Positions 10,350-20,379 of a stretch of 64,000 nt of DNA are shown piece after piece; positions within the stretch are counted from its first letter, which is position 1; the number at the start of each line of letters is the position of its first letter. Location: contig JAOVFP010000004.1 of assembly GCA_025738555.1 (NCBI GenBank), positions 4,774,001-4,838,000 of the forward strand. The letters are read 5' to 3'. The position numbers and the translations under genes are program-made. Below the pieces are notes generated by a model. The model did no database searches. It was not told where the DNA came from and saw only the letters and a list, made by a program, of their open reading frames with translations. This DNA comes from Cyathus striatus (taxonomy: Eukaryota > Basidiomycota > Agaricomycetes > Agaricales > Nidulariaceae).

Positions 10350-12480
10350 ATGGCATGGTCACTTTATCACCTTGCACTTACATTCGTGTTGCTTTTGATA
10401 TGGTTCCGAAGGCACAGCTCTCGAGTTCCATATCCCCCTGGCCCACCAGCAGAACCAGTTTTAGGGCATCTACGACTCATGCCTTCGAAGGACCAAGAAG
10501 TCGTTTTTCGTGAATGGTCCAAGATATATGGTGATTATCACAATGGTCTATTAATATATTTGATTCATCGTGCAATAGGGGATATGATATACCTGCACGT
10601 TCCTGGACGCTCATATTTGGTCTTAAACTCGTTAAGAGTTGCAACTGAACTTCTTGACAAGAGGAGCGGAATTTATAGCGATCGGATGAGGACGGTATTA
10701 TACGAACTGTCAGTTTATATATTCGTAAAGTTTAACTTATAATTTTTCTCAACTGCACTTTTGTTTAGTATGGGATGGTTTCCAACACTTGCCATCTTAC
10801 CATACGGAAAGAAATTCCAAAAGCACAGGCGGCTTATGCAAGAATATCTTCATCAGAAGCAATGTTTATCGTATCAGCCGTTTCAAACTCAACAAGCACG
10901 CCGGCTGGCAATTCAACTTACGGACAATCCACACAATTTCATGAACCATTTTCAACGGTACACCATGATATCCCATGTTCAAGATATATTCACTGACTTT
11001 ATACAGATTTGCTACATCGCTTATTGTTAAAGTCGCTTATGGGAGAGATATTATATCAGATGAAGACCCATATATTGGGATTTCTGCCAAGGCACTCCAT
11101 GGTCTAATCGCATGTGGATCTGTAGGAAGTACACCTGTCGACTTTATGCCTTTCTGTGCGTTCTACTTAAGTTGAATACATCTTCATGTCGTGGACTAAT
11201 GGTAATTTGATAGTGAGATTCCTCCCTTCTTGGTTCCCTGGAACTTATTATGCCTTCACGGCGAGAAGCTATCGACCTGCTGTGCGCATAATGCATGAGT
11301 ACCCTTTTGAGGCTGTAAAACGAGAATTGGTTCGTTATTATTTAATTAATTTTAGTCCATTCCAATTATACATTTGTTTATACTTATCTCCTACAGAAAG
11401 AAGGAACGGCGCAACCATCCTTTCTCTCGCATTACCTGAGCCAGCTTCATGGGGACTATAATGACGAAGAACACATAGACGACTTGAAAGGAAGTGCTTG
11501 GATGATGTATGCAGGCGGAGTAGAGACGGTTTGTTTTATTATTATTTACTTTCTAGCATTATGCCAAAGCTCAATTGCACATCTTCTGTTCGTTAGACAT
11601 TTTCTGCTCTTTCATTCTTCACTCTTGCAATGGTTCTGTTCCCAGAAGTCCAAAAAAAGGCTCAAGGAGAAATCGACGAAGTGCTTGGTAAAGGCCGAAT
11701 GCCTGAAATCAGCGATCGAAGCTCTCTTCCTTATGTTGAAGCTGTAATGCAAGAAGTACTGAGGTGCTTATTCAAATTACTTCGTTTCATAACTACTCAA
11801 AAATATCATGTAGGTGGAATACAATAGTTCCGTCCGGTGAGTAGCGTACTCGATATCTAACCCAATTTGTCACTAATTATGTTTTTCAGGTGTACCGCAT
11901 AGTTCTATTGAAAATGACGTGTATGAGGGAATGTTTATACCCAAAGGAACTGTCTTGATCCCTAATGCTTTGTATGCTTTAGGTATTTCTGCGTGCTAAA
12001 TTACTAACATCATCTGCGACAGTGCGATCCTACGAGATGAGTCTATATACACCGATCCCGACACCTTTAATCCTAGTAGATATCTTCCTAAACCGGAAGG
12101 GAACGCAGAGCCTTATCCAATCGGGCATTTTGGATTTGGTCGCAGGTATATTGTATTATGAATTTAAGATATTAATCTCATGATGAAACGTAGGATATGC
12201 CCTGGACAATACTTTGCAGAGTCGAGTCTATGGATTGCAGTATCCTCGATTTTGGCAACCCTAAATATAAGGAGATCACTTGATGAAAATGGAAAAGAAA
12301 TAGTACCGAAGGTGGAACTGCTTACTGGGCTAACAAGGTAAAAATAAAGTTTTCTTTCTGGCATTGATTGAATTACTTTATTTTACAAGCCACCCTAAAC
12401 CTTTCTTTTGCTCTATTCAACCACGGGATCAGACATCCGAGAGCATGATTAGACAGGCACAAATTTGGGACGACGATTAA
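10350..12480 (+). CDS. Cytochrome P450 monooxygenase P450-1 (12 exons, 508 aa)
   Basis: Exons: 10350-10530, 10579-10708, 10769-10957, 11007-11155, 11214-11329, 11397-11528, 11597-11763, 11814-11836, 11890-11971, 12023-12145, 12194-12337 and 12390-12480; total 1527 nt in frame. A single N-terminal membrane anchor (about residues 4-18) is followed by the hinge YPPGPPAEP. Then come the I-helix oxygen-binding motif AGGVETT (split by an intron), the K-helix ExxR (EVLR), an FNPSRY block and the heme loop FGFGRRICPG (Cys codon 12198-12200; an intron splits the loop). The C-helix WxxxR motif reads FQKHR, with Phe for Trp. It is an ER-bound class II P450 needing CPR. The family resembles basidiomycete enzymes annotated as O-methylsterigmatocystin oxidoreductase-like, but the substrate cannot be read from the sequence. 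The gene lies between SDR1 and SDR2. Confidence 0.93.
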
Positions 12481-12934
12481 ATTCGACCAGCTTCATGAAG
12501 ACCTGTATATAACCCTCGTTTAAGTATTATTTCTGAAGTTCAGGCAATGCCCACTGCCGGCATTTTTCTATTCTAATGTTCTCACGCATGTACTTGCACG
12601 TGTACCGCGACTCCCGTTCATGTTTGAAACGCCAGCGGTTATAACTGGGGATTTGTCGTAGGCGTGTGCGGCACTTGCATTGGACAAGTAACCAGTTCAT
12701 CACGACGCCTTATTAGAATTCATGTTTGCATCTTGTTTGCACGAACGAGCTTTCTAACCATAAATCACTCTTTCCCTCTTCCCTCATATGACCTATGGTA
12801 CCACCTCAATCGCCGAACGCGTCACCAAATGCAATCCTTGCGTCCCCGAACCTGTAAAGGCAACATACAAATGCTTACCGAGCATCCCGTAAAACACTAT
12901 AATCATGACCAAGCAATGAACTTACGAAGCAACC

Positions 12935-13160
12935 TCCACCTCAGACAGGCCAAAATCGGGTCGTGGAAAATATGATACACCCCGATTTTGTAAACAATTA
13001 GGATATACTGTTAAATTTGTAGTGTGACAGATGTAGTAACAAATTCTAAAACAGCTGATAGATCTGTCATTGTTCTGATTGTTTTGTGTAGAATCTAACA
13101 ATTTAATGTAAACCGAGTCTCCGAAAATTTACATCAGCCTGATTCACCCCCGCCTGAGAT
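12935..13160. other. Extra segment of about 220 bp in SDR2 upstream region
   Basis: Copy 1 runs directly from 'gaacttacgaagcaa' to 'tcgccgatgatgat' with about 8 bp between. Here the two are separated by an AT-rich segment. Its ends (ctcagacaggcc… / …cccgcctgag) are only weakly inverted, so a transposon origin is possible but not shown. Confidence 0.45.
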
Positions 13161-13229
13161 CTTCGCCGATGATGATTAATGATTGCACAACAGGACTCTA
13201 TTTTGATATCACCTCTCTCGCGATGTCTC

Positions 13230-13237
13230 TATATAAA
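13230..13237 (+). promoter_or_regulatory. TATA box of SDR2
   Basis: TATATAAA lies 46 bp upstream of the ATG at 13284, the same position as in SDR1. Confidence 0.6.
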
Positions 13238-13283
13238 GAACCCTACCTTGAGAACACGAGGAGCATTCTAATCTATCAGCATC

Positions 13284-14589
13284 ATGTCCACTCAAGCAGC
13301 TAAGAAAGTTCTCGTCGTTGTCGGTGCGTTTGTGTCTGTTCTGTCTACCTGGGCGTGTATTGAAGAGATGATTATAGGCTTAGGAAATGGTACAGGAACG
13401 GGTGCTTCGACTGCGTACGTCGCTACCTTTTTCTCCCTTCAAGGTTCTAACCACCCCACAGCCGGTTGTTCGCCAAGAAAGGGTACAGTGTAGCCCTCAT
13501 CGCACGAGGTGCCGACCACGTCAAGAATCTCGCAGAGGAAATCAACGCATCCGGCGGAGAGGTCTGTTTCCTCCTTCCCCTCTCTCCCTCTCCCTCTCCC
13601 TCTTACCTACCCCCTTCTCACCCTGTCAGGCCGCACCATTCCCAATCGACGCATACACCCACGAAACATTCTCCACTGCATGGGGTGCCATCCGCAACCG
13701 CTTCCCCAAGCCCCAATACGTGATCAACGCAGCTTTATACAACGCCGCCCACGGCGTGTGGAAACCTTTCCTGGACGTCAAACCTGAAGATATCGAAGCT
13801 TCGTTGAACATTAGCGTTGTGGGCGCGTTTGCGTTTTCGAAAGAGGTGATTCAGGAGTTTAAAGGGAATGACATTGGTATGTTGCTATGTTTCATTTTAC
13901 GATAGGGAGGAAAGGATACTGAGTTCCGATGGGATGTAGATGAGAGTGGGAAGAGGGGAACTTTACTGTTCACTGGCGCCACAGCGAGCTTGAGAGGCAA
14001 TGTTATTACTAGTACTTTCGCTGCGGGCAAATTCGGTACTCGGGCGCTGTCTCAGAGTTTGGCGAAGGAGTTCGGAAAGCAGAATATTCACGTACGTTTA
14101 CTCTTTCCTACTCAATTTCATGTTTAGCGTACTGACGCTCATTACGATTGTAGGTAGCCCACGTACGTCCTCATCATTCCTCCCCTCGTTATATCTGCTA
14201 ACCCTGTCCTCCATCAAGGCTATCATTGACGGCTGTAAGCTCCCTTTCCTCAATCCCCTCTCTTCTTATTCATGCTGACACCACACCGGTAGCAATCCTA
14301 ACTGACCGGGTCAGAAACTCTACCCTTATTAACCGTGGCCCAGATTGGGAAGCGAACAAAGATGTCAGGTTGGACGCTGACAGTATCGCCAGTGTACGTT
14401 CCTTCTCTCTTAATCCATGAATGAAGTGCTAATGTAGCGTGGCGGATAGTCGTACTTGTACCTCGTGAACCAGGATAGGAGTGCATGGACTTGGGAATTG
14501 GACCGTAAGTCGTTTTTGGTGTTCCGTTTGATTGTGGGAGGGTGCTAATGTTTGATTTTGTAGTTCGCCCCGCTCATGAGAAGTGGTAA
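13284..14589 (+). CDS. Short-chain dehydrogenase/reductase SDR2 (10 exons, 260 aa)
   Basis: Exons: 13284-13323, 13378-13414, 13462-13561, 13630-13876, 13940-14091, 14154-14162, 14219-14234, 14293-14393, 14450-14504 and 14564-14589; 783 nt in frame. Nine of the ten exons match SDR1 in length. Exon 8 is 15 nt longer and adds five residues after ILTDR. The Rossmann motif is VVVGLGNGTGTGASTA, with Ala for one Gly of SDR1. The active-site segment is TGATASLRG…STFAAGKFG, again with Phe in place of the YxxxK tyrosine. The 9-nt exon encoding Val-Ala-His is retained. The gene appears intact and probably functions like SDR1. Confidence 0.9.
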
Positions 14590-15546
14590 ACGCTTTGCAA
14601 TGTATAGTACATCGAATTGAAGAATGTGTTGTTTGAGTTTGTGTAGCGAATAGTGAATGTTTTCTTTGTACTGTTGGAATTGTTGCGCCGCTTTACTTCA
14701 ATGACGTTAATGGATTAAGAGTAAGAAAAATATGTTCGCCTACACCACCTGGAAGAAAGCTTTGTTCTGAATGCCATCTACATAGTACATCACGTAACGT
14801 GGCTATTACTATTAGACCAACGCGCCCTGTAAGTTGTTACTTAACTAGGTTTAATTGGTGTATGTTCAACTATTTCTGTTATCAAATTTGTCGCTTACTA
14901 CGGATGTATTCAAAAATATTTGACACAGGATCCGCCATGCCTTGTCTAGTGTAAACTAAACCAAGCCCATAGTTTCTTCGCATGAGGAAGGCGAATACTG
15001 CCGGGCTAGTAGGCCTTGGAACTTTTTGTTACTGGAGCAAATTTATAGACATCATTTGATAAATGGCACGAGGAGTTGGAGGATTTTCTTGATATACATA
15101 CTGCGGAAGAATGTAGACAAAAGCACACTTGGGAGTTTGGATTTCTTCAGGGGCTTATCAGGTTGGAGCGCAACCTAGAGTAGTGGTCTCGTAGAATTAC
15201 TACTACACCAATAGGGCCAGTGGAATTCGTTCATCCGTCAGTAACTAATTGATAATTAGCTGCATAGAGATTCAAAATCGGGATTGTATTTTTCGGGATT
15301 GCATGGAAATTAAAGAGGTACCTCGAATGTCAATTCAACATTGCATGGATAATTTTAACATAGCGGACTTCGGACGAATATATCCAGCTATGTATGTAGG
15401 CAGACAATAATACTTATTTCCAAGGAACCTGTGCTTACACTATTATGGAACCGGAAAATAATCTTCCATCAAGAGCACAACAAAGTTAGACCTGGCAGCA
15501 TGTACATTTGCAAGTGAATAAACCTATTACTATCCCAAACCACCTG

Positions 15547-16653
15547 TTACAACGATGACTCGGTAGTGGTACTAGTAGTCTGGCCATCATTATCTGTCGT
15601 CGTAGTCACCACCTTTATTTTCGAAGATTTAGTAGTTCTAATATCCGGGGCTATCCTGTTACTGAACCCGGGACTCAACGACCACGATATGTTCATTATT
15701 GTCGTCTCTGTGCCTTGCGTCGTCGTAGTAGTCGTGACAGTCCGGGTGGGAGTCTTGTCGTCTGTTATTCTAGCCTCGACCATCGTCTCAGTTTTGCTAG
15801 AGTAAGTATTTCTGGTAACTGCAAGAGTTTTAAGACGTGGGTCATCCTCCAATTTGGAAGGCTCTTTGACTTCAGATTTTGACTCGATTGTCTGCGACTT
15901 CGTGGTGGTAATTGAAGTCAACTTGCTCAGAGAGCTTTTGACGTCAATATTGACCTGGCTGCAAGGACGTTTGCAGTCATCAACATGCACCCCGCCCTCA
16001 ATCTTACAACAACATATCACTCCCCCACCGCCTTTGAGCAGCGCATCGCCTATGAGCCAGCACGTAGGAGGTGCTCGGGACGGGTCAGGGGTGTCACGTG
16101 CTGGAATACGGGTCAAAATACTGACACTTCCTAAGGTTTTCTCCAAGAAGATTTCGTCCGGTCGGGGAAGTTCGTGAAAATACCGTATCCCGACGATATC
16201 AACTCCCAAAAATTGCGGAAGGTGAGTGATATTCTCGTTTAAAGCCTTCAATAGGTCATGTGGGGGTTGACCTACTTGATCTGTCGTGTATTCATATGGC
16301 TCTCCTGATGCAAGCCAAGCGGTTGCATAAACAGTTCCAGTGACGTCTTCTATCTGGCACAACGTTGTTAGTACATACATCGAACGTCTGATAGATAAGA
16401 TTACCTTCTCTGGTTTAGCAACATCTCCTCTACTGAGCATAATCTCCCCTGGAGCGAGAGTAGTGTGTCTGTGAACGAGTGTCACAGCGTACTGAAGATG
16501 ATTTTGAAAGACGTCTGCATGGTGAAGTTTGAGAAGAACGTCCTCTTGAAAATCGTGAAATAGGACATCTGCATCCTTTAAACATGGAAGCCTGTTGAAC
16601 ATATTGTGCGGAGCTCGCGGGTCATCATCATCATACAATGACAAGTTTGACAT
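15547..16653 (-). CDS. Hypothetical protein, acidic N-terminus and Thr-rich C-terminus
   Basis: One continuous frame of 368 codons. Within it, 16354-16404 has every mark of an intron: GTAATC donor, TACTAAC branch site, CAG acceptor and 51 nt, a multiple of three. Splicing would give 351 aa joining …AKPEK to IEDVTG…. The protein begins MSNLSLYDDDDPRAP, has a central Cys cluster (VICCCKIEGG, then DDCKRPC) and ends in a Thr/Ser-rich tail with TTTTTT runs. There is no signal peptide or membrane segment. The family is not recognised. The length, codon pattern and lack of competing frames support a real gene; the function is unknown. Confidence 0.65.
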   Translation of the reverse strand: MSNLSLYDDDDPRAPHNMFNRLPCLKDADVLFHDFQEDVLLKLHHADVFQNHLQYAVTLVHRHTTLAPGEIMLSRGDVAKPEKVILSIRRSMYVLTTLCQIEDVTGTVYATAWLASGEPYEYTTDQVGQPPHDLLKALNENITHLPQFLGVDIVGIRYFHELPRPDEIFLEKTLGSVSILTRIPARDTPDPSRAPPTCWLIGDALLKGGGGVICCCKIEGGVHVDDCKRPCSQVNIDVKSSLSKLTSITTTKSQTIESKSEVKEPSKLEDDPRLKTLAVTRNTYSSKTETMVEARITDDKTPTRTVTTTTTTQGTETTIMNISWSLSPGFSNRIAPDIRTTKSSKIKVVTTTTDNDGQTTSTTTESSL

Positions 16654-17126
16654 AGAGTAAGAAGTGGTACTCAGTAGAATAAAGGAAGGATCGAAATATG
16701 TTGTATCTGAACATGCAATGCGTTATTAAATATAGGGCGACCTCATATTTGTTGATAGGCCCTTCAATCTTCACAAAAAAAAGCCGATCTTGTTTTATTA
16801 ATCTAAATACGGTCCTACGGGCGTGAAGTTTCACATCGATTCATAATCTCTTATTTATAGCAAACGACTTTCAGCAGTTTTCATTCATTTACGGTCGAAA
16901 CCCAAAAATCACATATGCACTACACTAGACTACGCTTTCAACACTGTTAATAGCACGGGTATGATAAGATAGAAGACCAATGAGCTTCTCCAGTCACTAT
17001 CAAAGCATCACATCGATCCATACTTTCTATTTATACTGAGAAAATGAGTTAGAACAACTTTACGAGGTTGAGTCTCTGAGATCCAAGGAATATCACTAAA
17101 TAGACTATGTAATACGCACCATACCA
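16654..17126. other. Intergenic, nothing recognised
   Basis: AT-rich sequence between two minus-strand genes; it presumably holds the promoter of the upstream gene and the 3' end of the other. Confidence 0.5.
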
Positions 17127-18299
17127 TCAGGAAGAAGTAAGAGACCATATCACAAACAGAAGTAGATATGCAAGTATATAAGCATTTTGCAACTGAGCCT
17201 TAGGAGCCCCATTCGTTGTTGTAAATTGTGGTATGTCGAAGGACTGAAATTGCACCATGCTCGATAAAGTTCCATTCGGCGCCAGGGTGGAGGGACCTTG
17301 ATAGGCCAAGATAATCGAGTGATTCAATGTTACCGCCAAATCGCTGGGTGTTTCTTTGAATGGTGGATATTGACGAACAAAACACTGCTCTCCTTCATTG
17401 TTAAACGTATCGATCGTATCCCTTAGTAGGGCACCATCGAATATCACAGCAAACACTCCACCACTAGGGGAACTTATAGCATTTATAAGAATGCCCCGCC
17501 CTAGATATGAAAAATAAGCATAGTCTGAGTTTAATAAATGCTTATTCTCACCAGTAAAGTTCAGGGAGACGGTAGCATTGATAACATCTGTGGAATAGAC
17601 TGTGTTTCTAGGAGTGCAATTGAGATTCGCAACTGCTGAATTCCACGCTTCTTGTGGACCAAATTCTACTGCTGCATCAGGAATTGCACTAACAGCAGGA
17701 CTGAATCCAATGCTTGTTGAAGATGGGAGAGCAGCAGAAGTAGTTCCGACTGCATTAATACAGTTCACGATGGTATCCAATCCATCGTTGAGACATATAG
17801 TACCAATTGCTGTTGGATGTTAATCGAAATAAACAAGAAAAAGCTTGGAAAAGCTGTGCAATTTACTCACGACAGCAATATCCGCTAATACCCGTACTGG
17901 AGGAGCAATCAACTAGAGGCACGCTATAAGAGCACTTAAATATATCGATGATAGCTGAAACTGACAGAGATAGGGGTCACCACCACACGGGGAAAAGTTA
18001 AATCCACTGATCGTAACAGACTGAGAAATTTCGCAAACAGGTATACCTCGATTAAAATTGCAGAAAGTCCTTCATGTGGCAAAGGAAACTTAGTATGTAA
18101 ATATACACATCTGTGGTTATTACTCACCCAGATGGGCAACATGATGACCGAGGACTGCAAGCAATGGACCCTGAGCTACAATTCATCTATGAAGATTGTA
18201 AATAGGAAACACAATGCAGATTCAGAATTCCTTTGAGCATACTTGGGTGCTAACTATAGGAAGCCCAGAAAATAAGAGAACAAAAGCAACGAGGGACAT
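17127..18299 (-). CDS. Cys-rich secreted protein, probably GPI-anchored (5 exons, 319 aa)
   Basis: Exons on the minus strand: 18243-18299, 18128-18186, 17962-18069, 17871-17923 and 17127-17809; 960 nt in frame. Residues 1-19 form a signal peptide (MSLVAFVLLFSGLPIVSTQ). The mature N-terminus carries two short Cys modules, each with a CCP core: C…C…CCPSGGTFC and C…GYCCPIGTIC. A 'SPCGGDPYLC' segment lies between them. The long last exon encodes a domain with several N-x-T/S glycosylation sites. It ends in a hydrophobic helix (LAYLLLFVIWSL), as expected of a GPI signal. The CCP modules recall granulin-like or small secreted effector-type folds, but I cannot assign a family. The likely place is the cell wall or outer membrane face. 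Confidence 0.75.
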
Positions 18300-18841
18300 G
18301 CTAAAGAATGTTCGCCCCCCTTAAGCGCGGCAGCTGACGGTAATTTAGTGCCTTAAGTACAACATACTTATATGCTACTTTCTATGACATAACACTAAAA
18401 TCAAGCAAGTACTAAAGTGCATGCAGTTCCAATATGATATGCAACATTTTTCCTGTCGATAGTTCAGCCAAAAATTAGCCACAGTGCCTTCATACAAGTT
18501 TTTGACATTGCTGTACATGCGCATGGATCGGAATAATATACTTTCAATTACACAAATGTTTCGAGAGCATTTCTGTTTCTTCAATTATTCTAATCATGAG
18601 TACCTAATTGCCAGTTACTTTGTCGAAGATTATTATCAGCTTGAAGAACGCGCAACAATCGGATCAGGTCTAACTAAAGTTAGTGCGATTTATTCTATCC
18701 AAAAGATGAACAGTGCAGATGATGCCTGTCCACTTTGAGTCACTAATCACTATCCACCGTTTGTCACGGATTCTCTGACAGGTATTAATGAAAGATAGAG
18801 CACAAACACCGCAGGAACCAATATAATTTCAATGGCAGCAT
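18300..18841. other. Intergenic, nothing recognised
   Basis: The frames here are short and lack splice-supported partners. The stretch ends at the target site of the element that starts at 18850. Confidence 0.5.
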
Positions 18842-18849
18842 ATGGAGGT

Positions 18850-20105
18850 AGGACCCCGGACATATACCCCAAAGGTCGTTCCGCGAAGCGGACAAAATTT
18901 TGAATTTTGACCCCTTAGGACGTTCCAGATGTGAACAAATTTTGGACATTTCAGAGCAATATGTAGTTCTAAATATAAATATGCGGACAGGTATCGCCTA
19001 TATTTTGAGGGTCGTTCCCGCGCTCGGACAGAGATTGGGATATTAAGACAGGTTCAAATTTAAACAAAAGGACCGGTAGTCGAGCGGTTGGACCGTAGGA
19101 AAAATTTTAAGCAGCAGTGTAGCCTAGACGTCGAGCGTTCAACTCCCCTGAAGGTAAATTTTGTGAACAATCTTTAGATCTTAAGCCCAGCTTCTGCCGT
19201 CTCGACAATGAACATACTCACCCCAACACGTCTTTTCTACCGGTCTTTCGTGCTCCGTATGACTTCCTGTCTACTTGTATTACACTCCTCCGGTTTTCGT
19301 GCCCATTTCACTGCTATACACTGTGGTTAATTTCCGTGTTGGCCACACCTTGATGAGTAATGTGTCTCTATCTATTTTATTATAAAAACCATGTGTTTGC
19401 GCCTACTTCAAACAAATATCTTTTCCCCTTGCACTTCCAGTCTGAATACGTTGTTTACTGCTTCTTCTTTTAACTCTCCTCGCTTTCTAATACTCTCGAA
19501 CTTTGAATAGAACTGTCACTCATAGTGGTATGTTTAGAGGCTCGACCTTTTGCTGCTACTGCTACTAGCTTACACTTTTGACCCGCTCTTTAGATACCCC
19601 AGAATGTTATCAGAGATACTAAACCTCACGGAAGATGGTGTATTTAACGAGTCAACACGTAGCCCCGAAACTATATCTCACTCTACATCTTCCACTGGTC
19701 CTATGGATCTCAATATTCCGTCGAATTTTCGGAGACACTTTCCTCCTCTATCGATTTCTGCTCTTCAATTTGTGGCTTCCCATCTTCCCAAAAGATAATA
19801 TCAGTCAAAGCATCAACCTGGTTCAGCAAAGATGCTTAGTTAATGTATAGATTTCAGATAATTCTGGCTTTCAAAGCATACTTTGACTTCAGTAGTGCGA
19901 AAATTGGGCATCTGTTGAGGACGTTCCGGACTGTCCGGACAAAAAATTTGTTCTAGAAGGACGTTCCCTGATTTCCGGACAGATATCGAAAAAAAATGGT
20001 ATGTCGTTCCAATTTCGGACAAGAATCGTCAAATTTGGGACGGACAAAATTTTGGGAAATTGAAATTTTTTTGGAACGACCTTTTGGGTATATGTCCGGG
20101 GTCCT
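18850..20105. mobile_element. hAT-like non-autonomous element with 8-bp target duplication
   Basis: The ends are inverted repeats of about 33 bp, starting AGGACCCCGGACATATACCC, with one mismatch. Perfect 8-bp direct repeats ATGGAGGT flank the element at 18842-18849 and 20106-20113. An 8-bp duplication is the hallmark of hAT-superfamily insertion, although the terminal bases are not the usual CAGRG. Internal 'gttcc…cggac' motifs repeat near both ends. No transposase ORF is present. A and B box-like sequences (19077-19087 and 19137-19145) lie inside. Confidence 0.85.
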
Positions 20106-20379
20106 ATGGAGGTTACCGACTTCTGGCTTTATTGCTTACTGGTTCAAGTTTTAATCCTAGATTTTCATTCTTGTCATCGTAATATGAAGAAGTGAAGAAT
20201 GAAGTACAAAACGATGTCAGAAGCAAATATTCCGAGTGACTCGGATCTTCACTGACGCTTTCCGGAGATGTGCTTGGTGTCTTGAAGATAATCGATAACC
20301 ACTGCATTGACAAACATGCCTCTGAATATATATTAACTCTAATTATCTCTGAGGTTTTCAGAAAGACAAAGCTCCGCTG

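Larger units (their letters stand above)
10005..12600 (+). repeat. Inverted segmental duplication, copy 1 (contains P450-1)
   Basis: This 2.6-kb stretch is the reverse complement of about 53765-56385. It includes promoter, all introns and the 3' flank ('gccggcatttttctattcta' here, its complement near 53820). Identity is high in introns as well as exons, so the duplication is recent. Edges are approximate. Confidence 0.8.
12655..15483 (+). repeat. Segmental duplication block, copy 2 (contains SDR2)
   Basis: Homologous to 6424-9040 over gene and flanks. It differs by an extra segment of about 220 bp near 12935-13160 in the 5' flank and by point changes throughout. Confidence 0.8.
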
